A DNA stretch of 30,085 nt, from assembly GCA_002418205.1 (NCBI GenBank), contig DIDP01000005.1:1-30085 (forward strand), written 5' to 3'. The notes beneath the pieces were generated by a model. The model did no database searches, was not told the DNA's origin, and worked only from the letters and a program-made list of their open reading frames with translations. The translations under genes and the position numbers were made by a program. This document shows, one piece after another, positions 7,886 through 15,177 of the stretch; positions within the stretch are counted from its first letter, which is position 1, and the number at the start of each line of letters is the position of its first letter. Source of the stretch: Anaerolineales bacterium UBA5797 (lineage in GTDB: Bacteria; Chloroflexota; Anaerolineae; Anaerolineales; Villigracilaceae).

Positions 7886-9286
7886 TTACTGATTGAAGAC
7901 TTTGTTGGCTTCGTCGCAGATCGTGGTACCAAAGGCATCAACGGTCGTTGCGCCGGTCAATACACCCTGGATGGCAGGACCCATGATCTTGTCAAACTCG
8001 GGCCACGAACCAGCCCACAGCGGACCTTCCGCGGTCGGGGCGGCGGCATCGGCGATGCCATTGAGGAATGCCTGGTTGTTGGCGGGCGGGGTGAAGGTGA
8101 GGAAAGCATCGAGCGCTTCCTGGCTCACGCGACTCGGGATGTTGGCGCCGAGAGCGGCGACTTCACCCTGGGTTTGTGCGGTGGTCAGCGCCTGGACGAG
8201 TTTCCACGCTTCTTCCGGATGGGCGGTCTTGGCATTGATCACGTAAGCGCCCCAGAACAGCCAGTTACCGGGCGTACCCTTGGGTCCGTTCGGCAGTTCG
8301 ACCACATCCCAGTTAAAGTCCACGGTGCGGACACCGGGGGTCGCCCAGCGACCATTCTGGAACATGGCCACCTTGCCGGCGCGGAACGGCGGCTCGGGAT
8401 CTTCACCGTACGGGGTGGCGACATCGTAATCCTGATAGAGAGAACGCTGGAAATCGAGACCCTGCAGGGACTCAGGGGTGTTGAGGGCGCAGGCTTTGCG
8501 ATCTGCGGTGAAGAAACCGCCACCGGATGCGTTCAGCCAAACGCCATAAGGACCCCACCAGGCGCTGGCGCCGTAACCGTAGATGTCAGAACCGAGGGCG
8601 CGGGTCTTTTGCGCCACATCGAGGAACGCATTCCAATCCCACTTGCCTTCCTTGGCCAGTTCACGCGGATCGGGTGCACCGGCTTCGTTGATCAGATCCA
8701 GGTTCAGGTACAGGGCGAACGTGGATACATCGCGGGGGAGACCCCACAACGCACCGGAGTCTGCGCCGGAGGCATCTGTTTCCGGATTGTAGGTCAGGTG
8801 ATACATCGGGCCGGGATAGAAATCGCCCACATTGAAGCCCTCGGTCTGCGCGGCGAGGTCGGAGATATTGAGGATCAAGCCGCGGGTGGCGAAGTCCGCC
8901 ACATCGGTGCCGGGGATCCAGAACACATCCGGCGCGGTGCCTGCTGCCACCTCAGAGCGAAGTTGATCCTGATAGTTCGCTCCTTCGGTGCCGCCCGGTT
9001 CATAAGTTAATGTGATACCATCGAGTTGGGCATCGAGTTCAGTGCTGATCTGGCTGTAGACGTCAATCTCTTCCTGATTGTCCGGGCGTGTGCGCCAGCG
9101 CAAGGCAACTTCTTCAGTGCTCGGTGCCTCGGTGGCGGGAGCTTCAGTGACCGCTGGGGCTTCCGTCATCGCTGGCGCTTCGGTTTGAGCAGGCGCTTCC
9201 GTTACAGCCCCACCGCCACAAGCTGCCAAAGCAAAAGATGCCACCATGAACAGGCTGAGCATCTTGAATATAAAACTCTTCTTCAT
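7886..9286 (-). CDS. Extracellular sugar-binding lipoprotein (ABC transporter, CUT1 / SBP family 1)
   Basis: A 466-residue solute-binding lipoprotein that captures the sugar and delivers it to the two permeases. It starts with a lipoprotein signal: two Lys, a hydrophobic core (about 5-20) and lipobox LAAC with acceptor Cys23. After CGGG comes a flexible tether of repeated TEAPA units (about 30-55), common in Chloroflexota lipoproteins. The mature domain has MalE-like features such as EVAAGTAPDVFWIPGTDVADFA, and a C-terminal hinge with HPEEAWKLVQALTT. AAGGAG lies 9 nt before the ATG. The gene is 77 nt downstream of lacI on the same strand, with no terminator evident, so it is probably under the same repressor. 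The ligand cannot be read directly; neighbouring enzymes suggest an alpha-galactoside. Confidence 0.93.
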   Translation of the reverse strand: MKKSFIFKMLSLFMVASFALAACGGGAVTEAPAQTEAPAMTEAPAVTEAPATEAPSTEEVALRWRTRPDNQEEIDVYSQISTELDAQLDGITLTYEPGGTEGANYQDQLRSEVAAGTAPDVFWIPGTDVADFATRGLILNISDLAAQTEGFNVGDFYPGPMYHLTYNPETDASGADSGALWGLPRDVSTFALYLNLDLINEAGAPDPRELAKEGKWDWNAFLDVAQKTRALGSDIYGYGASAWWGPYGVWLNASGGGFFTADRKACALNTPESLQGLDFQRSLYQDYDVATPYGEDPEPPFRAGKVAMFQNGRWATPGVRTVDFNWDVVELPNGPKGTPGNWLFWGAYVINAKTAHPEEAWKLVQALTTAQTQGEVAALGANIPSRVSQEALDAFLTFTPPANNQAFLNGIADAAAPTAEGPLWAGSWPEFDKIMGPAIQGVLTGATTVDAFGTTICDEANKVFNQ

Positions 9287-9363
9287 TTATTCTTCTCCTT
9301 GAATGTTTAGAAAGTGGATATGGATTTTTAGTGTGGATCTATTCGCGTTGTCTCTTTGAGCGA

Positions 9364-10377
9364 TTAATCACCTCCTTTATGCGATGTGGATTGTCGTACA
9401 ACCAACTGCGCAGATAATTTCACTTCACGCACGGTACTGCTCTTTTCCTGAATGATATTCAGCAGGATGCGGGTGGCTTCCCGACCGATGCGAGGCATAT
9501 CCTGTCGCATGGTTGTCAGTGGCGGGTCGAAGTACGAGGATAAAGGCATATCGTCCACGCCGATGACCGCCAGTTGTGTGGGCACCTTCAGGTTCACATC
9601 CCGCGCGGCGCGCAGGACTCCCATTGCCATGCGGTCGTTCTGCGCGAAGATGGCGGTCGGCGCCCGTCCCAGTTCCACGAACGAGAGCAGCGCGTCCTGC
9701 CCGGATGTGGCAGACCAATCGCCTTCGATGATCATGGTCTCGTCCACTTCAAGTCCCACCTCCTGCAAGGCGCGGCGGTAGCCCTCGGCACGGTCCTGCG
9801 AACAATCCTCCTCCATCGGGCCGGTGACCATGGCAATGTTCGTATGTCCGAGCGAGATCAAATGGCGGGTCGCCTCGTATGCCACTTTTTCATCATCGAG
9901 ACAGACCGATGAGATCGACTCACCGTGCGGGCGCGCGCCCACGAACACCACCGGAAAGTTCTGCGGAATATGCTCATAGCGTTGATCGGAATAGGGATTG
10001 ATGATGATTAAACCATCCACTCGGCGGTGACCGACCAGCTCATCCAACAACTCCCGGAACGCCTCCGGGTCGGTGGCAGAAGAGGACAGCATGAAATACC
10101 CGTACTGCCGGGCTTCGCTTTCCGCGCCTTCGATGACGCTGGCAAAGGTATAGTCTGTCAAATTGGGGGAGATGCAAGCCAGGGTGTGGGTCTGACCGCG
10201 TGCCATCGAGCGGGCAATGGCACTGGGGCGGTATCCCAACTTCTCGATGGCGGCTTCCACCAGCGCCCGCGTCTCAGGTAAAACATCATCTCGCCCGTTG
10301 ATCACGCGTGAAACAGTTTGGTGCGACACACCAGCCTGTCGAGCCACATCGCGTATCGTGGGGCGGGAAGTAGGCAT
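9364..10377 (-). CDS. LacI/GalR-family transcriptional repressor of the galactoside locus
   Basis: A 337-residue repressor. The N-terminal helix-turn-helix is TIRDVARQAGVSHQTVSRVI (7-26), followed by hinge helix PSAIARSMARGQ (51-62) and a periplasmic-binding-protein-like sugar-sensing domain. The C-terminal domain keeps typical motifs such as FAQNDRMAMGVLRAARD and AVIGVDDMPLSSYFDPPLTTMRQD. I place the start at the ATG at 10377. An upstream in-frame GTG at 10410 would add 11 residues but lies in the middle of the operator palindrome and lacks family similarity. No clear Shine-Dalgarno precedes either. It is divergent from the glycosidase-galT operon, and first in line with the transporter genes, so one operator can serve both arms and give autoregulation. 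The inducer is probably galactose or a galactoside. Confidence 0.92.
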   Translation of the reverse strand: MPTSRPTIRDVARQAGVSHQTVSRVINGRDDVLPETRALVEAAIEKLGYRPSAIARSMARGQTHTLACISPNLTDYTFASVIEGAESEARQYGYFMLSSSATDPEAFRELLDELVGHRRVDGLIIINPYSDQRYEHIPQNFPVVFVGARPHGESISSVCLDDEKVAYEATRHLISLGHTNIAMVTGPMEEDCSQDRAEGYRRALQEVGLEVDETMIIEGDWSATSGQDALLSFVELGRAPTAIFAQNDRMAMGVLRAARDVNLKVPTQLAVIGVDDMPLSSYFDPPLTTMRQDMPRIGREATRILLNIIQEKSSTVREVKLSAQLVVRQSTSHKGGD

Positions 10378-10392
10378 AAACGTGGGGAGTGG

Positions 10393-10398
10393 TATAAT
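10393..10398 (+). promoter_or_regulatory. -10 element for the glycosidase-galT operon
   Basis: A perfect TATAAT (10393-10398) lies about 70 nt upstream of the glycosidase ATG. The -35 region is poor. A start near 10405 would fall inside the adjoining operator palindrome, which fits direct repression. Confidence 0.5.
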
Positions 10399-10426
10399 GT
10401 TACCGGTCACGTGACCGGTAACATTA
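10395..10426. promoter_or_regulatory. LacI-type operator: perfect 32-nt palindrome
   Basis: TAATGTTACCGGTCAC is followed immediately by its exact reverse complement. The length, symmetry and central CG match LacI/GalR operators, though the arms are longer than the usual 14-20 bp. It overlaps the -10 of the plus-strand operon and lies 18 nt upstream of the lacI start codon, so a bound repressor would block both directions. Confidence 0.88.
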
Positions 10427-10467
10427 GTTTACAAGAACGAAAGGTCTTTGTCAAGAGGCAAAAGCCC

Positions 10468-12687
10468 ATGCCTGTCAACATCCAGTCGCATGACCAAAAA
10501 ATTCTGGTCTCCACCCCGGTTTATTCCTGGGAATGGGACGCCGAGACCGACTTCTTCACGCTTCGTGATCGTGAAAACCGCCCCATCGGGCGCGGGCCAC
10601 ACCGGCCTTTCATCTGCACAAGACAGACCGGCTGGAATTCCACCGCCTCAACCGTTGACTTCCGCATCGACCGCGACCGCCTCTCGATCAGTTACCTCCT
10701 CAAAGACAGCGGCTCACGCCTCACTGTGAGCTGGTCCTTCCACCCCGACTTTATCTCCCTCGAGCCTTTCCTATACGAGTCTTCCGCCGAGGAGGATATT
10801 CTCCAGATCGTCTACTTCCCCGAAGCACACAACGACACCTACAAACCTGCATTTTACAGCCGCTATGCCGTGGTGCCCGGATTGTCCATGAGCACCAACA
10901 TCAGCCCGGTCATGGACCTGCACTCGCGCCTCTCCGTCACTGCCGTGCTAGGCTCCGGTGCCATGCGTGGACCCGGCTTCACGCAGCAATGGGGACTGCC
11001 CGCCCATTACTTCTGCACCTTCAACACTTCCGATCGCTGGAACGCCATCGGCGCAAAAAGACTTCAATCCAGCGCGGCGTGCTGGGGGTTGGCAGAACTC
11101 CCGGCCGGAGATTTCAGGCTTGAGTTGCGCGAGATCGGGTTGAGTCCCGTTTTGAATCTGCGCAGTGACTTGTGGAAGCAGTTCAAGACTCCCGGCACAC
11201 TTCAATTGGGTTTTTCATTTCTCATCACCTTCGGCGCCAACTTTCACGAGGCGATGCGCAATTATTACAAAATCCTGTTGCGCGAAAAATTCATCCAACC
11301 GAAAACGAACTCGCACAAGAAAGCCGGGATCATGCTCGCGCCGCAATACAACACCTGGGGCGTGGAGTCTGCGCTGGCACTGCCGCCCGAGGAATTGACC
11401 GAGTCCCTCGTGCGCGATATTTTTCAAAAATTCCAGCGCTCGGGCATGCGCGCGAAAACCTTCGTCATCGACGATAAATGGGAGGGACGCTACGGTGAGT
11501 TGAAACACGACCCGGCCCGTTTCCCGAATTTTGAAGCGCTGCTGGCAGACATCCGCAGGCAGGGCTATTTCATCGGTCTGTGGGTGGCGTTCCTGCGTTG
11601 TCAGGATCCGGCGGCGTTGGGGCTGGATGAATCGCACTTGTTGCAGACGTCCGAGGAGAAGCCGTTGTGGCTGTCGCATCAGACATCCCGCTATGGCATT
11701 TTCGATGTCACCCAGCCCGAGGTGCAGGAGGTGTTGCGGGCACGCGCCAGACAATTCATCCGCGCCTATCGCCCCGACCTGATCAAACTCGATTTCGGCT
11801 ACGAACTTCCCTCCCTCGATGTTGCCGCGCCCGCCGACATGACTTGGGCGGGCGAACGACTGCTACAAAAAGGACTCGATGTGATCGTCCGTGCGATGAA
11901 GGAGGAGAATCCCGACCTGGTCATTATGTATTACGGCTTGTCGCCGCTGCTCATCGAACACTACGACCTGCACAGCCCTGATGACCTCGTCTACTGTGGC
12001 GGCGACTACGACCTCGAGACCAATCGCCGCATCTTTTTCAGCAGTCTGTGCGGCGAATTGGGCATGCCTACCTACGGCTCCTCCGGTTACGACTGGGCTT
12101 CGGCCCTCGATATCTGGTTCGACTCCGCGCCCTCCGGCACGCTTGGCTCGCTTCATTGCTTTGACGGCGACGAGAACGGCGACCTGCCCAAAGACGAATG
12201 GATCGCGAAATATAACGGTCTCTCCGCCATCCTCCGCAAACAAACCACATTCCAGATCCAGCCCATCGACGCCCACTGGCAGGGCGGTTTGCGTGCCGCG
12301 TTCTCGCCTTCGTGGGAACGGCTGGAGGATGACAAGACCGTTCTCATCGCCCTCCGCACACACCGCTTCGATGGCAAGCCTGCCAGCCGCGCGTACAAGG
12401 ATATCCTGCACACCGATGTCATGCTGGTCGCCGCGTCGATGACCGATGATGACATTGCTCACGCCGGGCGGTTGGGGGTTGTCCCATTCGGCGAAGGTCG
12501 TTGTACAATACGACACAGTTCCACTCGCCAGACCGCCGAACTCATCGAGCATTACCTGAGCGGTCGTCAACACGCAACCCGCCTCGCATGTCAGAACCAA
12601 CACATTGACCTGGAGCTTCGACCCTCACGCGAGGACGAAATTCTCGAATGGCTTGAGATCATTTTCAAAGAGGACCAACCATGCTGA
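10468..12687 (+). CDS. Clan GH-D glycoside hydrolase (GH36/GH31-like), probable alpha-galactosidase
   Basis: A 739-residue cytoplasmic protein with an N-terminal beta-sandwich (about 1-280) and a TIM barrel. Barrel motifs are APQYNTWG (291-298), VIDDKWEGRYGEL (333-345), GLWVAFL (370-376) and LIKLDFGYE (438-446), where Asp442 is the likely nucleophile. The IDDKW...YGEL...DPARFPN block closely parallels IDDRW...YGDL...DPVRFPD in the GH31 enzyme of the opposite operon, showing clan GH-D membership. The usual GH36 acid/base motif (C-x-x-G-G-x-R) is not evident; SPDDLVYCGGDYD (503-515) may be its equivalent. The family is therefore uncertain between GH36 and a distant GH31 group. AGAGG lies 9 nt before the ATG. 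An upstream in-frame extension to 10318 would cross the promoter and operator and is not credible. The stop overlaps galT (ATGCTGA), indicating coupling. Confidence 0.85.
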   Translation: MPVNIQSHDQKILVSTPVYSWEWDAETDFFTLRDRENRPIGRGPHRPFICTRQTGWNSTASTVDFRIDRDRLSISYLLKDSGSRLTVSWSFHPDFISLEPFLYESSAEEDILQIVYFPEAHNDTYKPAFYSRYAVVPGLSMSTNISPVMDLHSRLSVTAVLGSGAMRGPGFTQQWGLPAHYFCTFNTSDRWNAIGAKRLQSSAACWGLAELPAGDFRLELREIGLSPVLNLRSDLWKQFKTPGTLQLGFSFLITFGANFHEAMRNYYKILLREKFIQPKTNSHKKAGIMLAPQYNTWGVESALALPPEELTESLVRDIFQKFQRSGMRAKTFVIDDKWEGRYGELKHDPARFPNFEALLADIRRQGYFIGLWVAFLRCQDPAALGLDESHLLQTSEEKPLWLSHQTSRYGIFDVTQPEVQEVLRARARQFIRAYRPDLIKLDFGYELPSLDVAAPADMTWAGERLLQKGLDVIVRAMKEENPDLVIMYYGLSPLLIEHYDLHSPDDLVYCGGDYDLETNRRIFFSSLCGELGMPTYGSSGYDWASALDIWFDSAPSGTLGSLHCFDGDENGDLPKDEWIAKYNGLSAILRKQTTFQIQPIDAHWQGGLRAAFSPSWERLEDDKTVLIALRTHRFDGKPASRAYKDILHTDVMLVAASMTDDDIAHAGRLGVVPFGEGRCTIRHSSTRQTAELIEHYLSGRQHATRLACQNQHIDLELRPSREDEILEWLEIIFKEDQPC

Positions 12688-13727
12688 ACAACCCCCATCG
12701 TCGTTTCAACGCGCTCACCGGGGAGTGGGTGCTCGTCTCGCCGCATCGCGCCAAACGTCCCTGGCTGGGGCAGGTGGAAAAGCTGGCGCCCGAGACCCTG
12801 CCCGCCTACGACCCGACCTGTTACCTCTGTCCGCGCAACGAACGCGCCGGAGGAGTCCACAACCCGGATTACACGGGAACCTACGTCTTCGAGAACGACT
12901 TCGCTGCGCTGCTGCCTCATCCGGAAAAGGAAGGGACCGGCTCGGACTCCCCTCTGCTTGTTTCCGTTCCCGAGCAGGGACAGTGTCTGGTGGTCTGCTT
13001 CTCGCCCCGCCATGACCTGACCCTGCCCGAACTCGACCTGCCCGCCATCGAGAACGTGCTCACCACCTGGACGCGCGCCTCCAACGATCTGGCGGAAAAG
13101 GATTTCATTCAATATGTGCAGGTCTTCGAGAACAAGGGTGCGATGATGGGCTGTTCCAATCCGCATCCGCACAGCCAGATCTGGGCGCAGTCCCAGCCGC
13201 CGAATGAGATCATCAAAGAACTGGCGACACAGACGGCATATTTCAATCAGCACAACCGCCCGCTATTGCTGGATTACATCCTCGAGGAACAGAAACGCAA
13301 AGTGCGTGTTCTGTTCTCCAACGACCACTTCACAGCCGTAGTACCTTTCTGGGCGGTCTGGCCTTTTGAGGTGCTGGTCTCTGCCCACCGACCTACACAA
13401 TCCTTGAACGATCTGTCCGCCTCTGAAGTCTCTGCCCTGGCCGAGGTCTTCAAACTGGTCACCACCCTGTACGACAACCTCTTCGAAATCTCTTTTCCTT
13501 ACTCCATGGGGTTTCATCAAGCCCCTGCGGATGGGACGGCGCATCCTGAATGGGTGTTGCACGCACATTTCTATCCACCATTATTGCGCTCTGCCACCGT
13601 GAAAAAGTTCATGGTCGGGTTTGAAATGCTCGCCATGCCGCAACGCGATATCACCCCTGAGATCGCGGCGGAACGGCTGAGGCAAACAGCGAATGTACAT
13701 TACAAAACCAGACCCAACCTCTCGTAA
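12681..13727 (+). CDS. galT: UDP-glucose--hexose-1-phosphate uridylyltransferase (GalT)
   Basis: A 348-residue Leloir-pathway enzyme. It swaps UMP from UDP-glucose to galactose-1-phosphate, giving UDP-galactose and glucose-1-phosphate. The HIT-type active site is GCSNPHPHSQIWAQS; His164 corresponds to the E. coli uridylylated His166, with Ser in place of the usual Gly after HPH. Zinc ligands are visible as CYLC (Cys47, Cys50), His111 (FSPRHDLTL) and the first His of HPH (His162). The N-terminal signature RRFNALTGEWVLVSPHRAKRPW is diagnostic. The start codon lies inside the end of the glycosidase gene, so the two are coupled; the pair links galactoside cleavage directly to galactose use. galK and galE are not in this window. 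Confidence 0.96.
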   Translation: MLNNPHRRFNALTGEWVLVSPHRAKRPWLGQVEKLAPETLPAYDPTCYLCPRNERAGGVHNPDYTGTYVFENDFAALLPHPEKEGTGSDSPLLVSVPEQGQCLVVCFSPRHDLTLPELDLPAIENVLTTWTRASNDLAEKDFIQYVQVFENKGAMMGCSNPHPHSQIWAQSQPPNEIIKELATQTAYFNQHNRPLLLDYILEEQKRKVRVLFSNDHFTAVVPFWAVWPFEVLVSAHRPTQSLNDLSASEVSALAEVFKLVTTLYDNLFEISFPYSMGFHQAPADGTAHPEWVLHAHFYPPLLRSATVKKFMVGFEMLAMPQRDITPEIAAERLRQTANVHYKTRPNLS

Positions 13728-13938
13728 GCCATCCCATGAGGTTTGACCCGTATTCATAAGATCCCTATTGAAGGAATCAATACAATCACATCGGGGGCGG
13801 ATTTGCCAAATGAGGCATGTAAGTATATATCATGGTTATGGCTACATGTTCCCCATCCAGTGCAATTACAAATCCCAATCTTTCATCAACGTTTCACCGC
13901 CTGTCGTCCTTCGGTTATACTGACGGGGCGGTTTCTTT
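13728..13938. other. Intergenic region between galT and the flavoprotein gene
   Basis: A 211-nt gap without a supportable gene. It appears more AT-rich than its surroundings, and no clear intrinsic terminator follows galT. The only recognisable signal is a -10-like TATACT at 13916-13921, 18 nt before the downstream ATG. An ORF running through it overlaps the flavoprotein gene in another frame and has no family resemblance. Confidence 0.4.
13916..13921 (+). promoter_or_regulatory. -10-like element before the flavoprotein gene
   Basis: TATACT preceded by GGT lies 17 nt before the ATG at 13939, implying a leader of only about 10 nt. No good -35 is visible. This is similar to other short-leader -10 elements in the window. 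Confidence 0.35.
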
Positions 13939-15177
13939 ATGGCAGGCTCACTCACTCAAAACTGGGATGTGGTCATCGCGGGCGGGGGACCAGCAGGATT
14001 TTTCGCGGCGATCCGCTGCGCGGAGTTGAATCCGAAGCTGAGCGTCCTCATCATCGAGAGGGCAAGCCAGACGCTCGGCAAGGTCCTCATCTCGGGTGGC
14101 GGGCGCTGCAATGTGACACATGCCTGCTACGATCCGGCACAGCTCATCACCCATTATCCACGCGGCGGGACTGAACTGCGCGGGGCATTTTCCCGTTTTC
14201 ACCCGAAAGATACGGTGGAGTGGTTCGAGGCACGCGGGGTGAAGTTGAAGACCGAAGCCGACGGTCGCATGTTCCCAGTGACGGATGATTCGAACACGAT
14301 CGCGGATTGTCTGCGGGAGGCGGCGAGAAAGGCTGGGGTGCGGGTGGAGTTGAGGACGAGTCTGCTGAGGGTGGAGAAAGGTTCAAAAGGCGGATTCAGA
14401 CTGGAGGTCAGGAACGACGCGAAGAACTTCATCCTCCAAACGAAAAAACTATTGATCGCCACAGGCAGCGACCGCAAAACGCTTGACATCGTCAAATCGC
14501 TTGGGCATACGATCATCGACCCTGTCCCTTCATTATTTACGTTCAACATCAAGGACAAGCGCATCGAGGGATTGTCGGGCGTTTCGGTGGAACACGTCAC
14601 GCTGAGAATGGATGCGATCACGACGCGCGGCGCGCTGCTCATCACGCACTGGGGCATGAGCGGACCTGCCGCGCTGAGGCTTTCGGCGTGGGGCGCACGC
14701 GAGTTGTTCGAGAAAAAATATCATGCCCGATTGACCGTAAATTGGTTGCACGACCATTCGTTTGACAAGGCGCTCGAGATCCTGCAACGCAACAAAGATT
14801 GGAAGGAGAATGCGCGCAGGAGGGTTGCGTCTGCGCCTGCGTTTTCGCAAATCCCTATAAGGTTGTGGAGGCAGTTGGTTGATTTTGCTGGCGAAAAGAA
14901 TTGGGGCGATGTGTCGAAGGCAGAGCTGCGAAAGCTTGCACAGGAACTGACCGCGGGCGAGTTCGAGATTCAGGGCAAGGGACAATTCAAGGAGGAGTTT
15001 GTCACATGCGGCGGGGTGAGTTTGAAGGAAGTGGATTTCAAAACGATGCAAAGCCGCGCCGTGGATGATTTGTTTTTCGCAGGTGAAGTACTGGACATCG
15101 ACGGCATCACAGGCGGTTTCAATTTTCAGTCCTCGTGGACAACGGGCTGGCTGGCAGGGAATGCATTAGGCGAATAG
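13939..15177 (+). CDS. NAD(P)/FAD-dependent oxidoreductase, HI0933/YhiN (BaiN) family
   Basis: A 412-residue flavoprotein with a Rossmann FAD-binding motif GGGPAGFFAA (15-24) and the family signature VLISGGGRCNVTH (49-61). The C-terminal FAD-contact block is FFAGEVLDIDGITGGFNFQSSWTTGWLAGNAL (about 380-411). Length matches the family (about 390-420). Substrates are mostly unknown: one member, BaiN, acts on bile-acid intermediates in gut clostridia, but that role should not be assumed here. The gene appears monocistronic, with its own short-leader promoter. Its last 12 nt overlap the convergent cyclase gene, leaving no room for a conventional terminator between them. Confidence 0.93.
   Translation: MAGSLTQNWDVVIAGGGPAGFFAAIRCAELNPKLSVLIIERASQTLGKVLISGGGRCNVTHACYDPAQLITHYPRGGTELRGAFSRFHPKDTVEWFEARGVKLKTEADGRMFPVTDDSNTIADCLREAARKAGVRVELRTSLLRVEKGSKGGFRLEVRNDAKNFILQTKKLLIATGSDRKTLDIVKSLGHTIIDPVPSLFTFNIKDKRIEGLSGVSVEHVTLRMDAITTRGALLITHWGMSGPAALRLSAWGARELFEKKYHARLTVNWLHDHSFDKALEILQRNKDWKENARRRVASAPAFSQIPIRLWRQLVDFAGEKNWGDVSKAELRKLAQELTAGEFEIQGKGQFKEEFVTCGGVSLKEVDFKTMQSRAVDDLFFAGEVLDIDGITGGFNFQSSWTTGWLAGNALGE

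Noticed and set aside
7877..9010. 377-codon open frame on the plus strand
   Set aside because: Antisense to the lipoprotein gene, which has a clear lipobox and family motifs; the opposite frame has none.
10378..10410. GTG start for the LacI repressor at 10410
   Set aside because: The codon lies in the centre of the 32-nt palindrome, and the 11 added residues are outside the conserved family start.
10318..10467. N-terminal extension of the plus-strand glycosidase (start at 10318)
   Set aside because: It would run through the lacI start, the -10 element and the operator palindrome. The ATG at 10468 has a Shine-Dalgarno.
11863..12603. 246-codon minus-strand open frame
   Set aside because: Antisense to the conserved C-terminal part of the plus-strand glycosidase, without any domain signal.
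13743..14174. 143-codon open frame overlapping the flavoprotein gene start
   Set aside because: It runs in a different frame through intergenic DNA and the conserved FAD-binding region; no motif and no ribosome-binding site.
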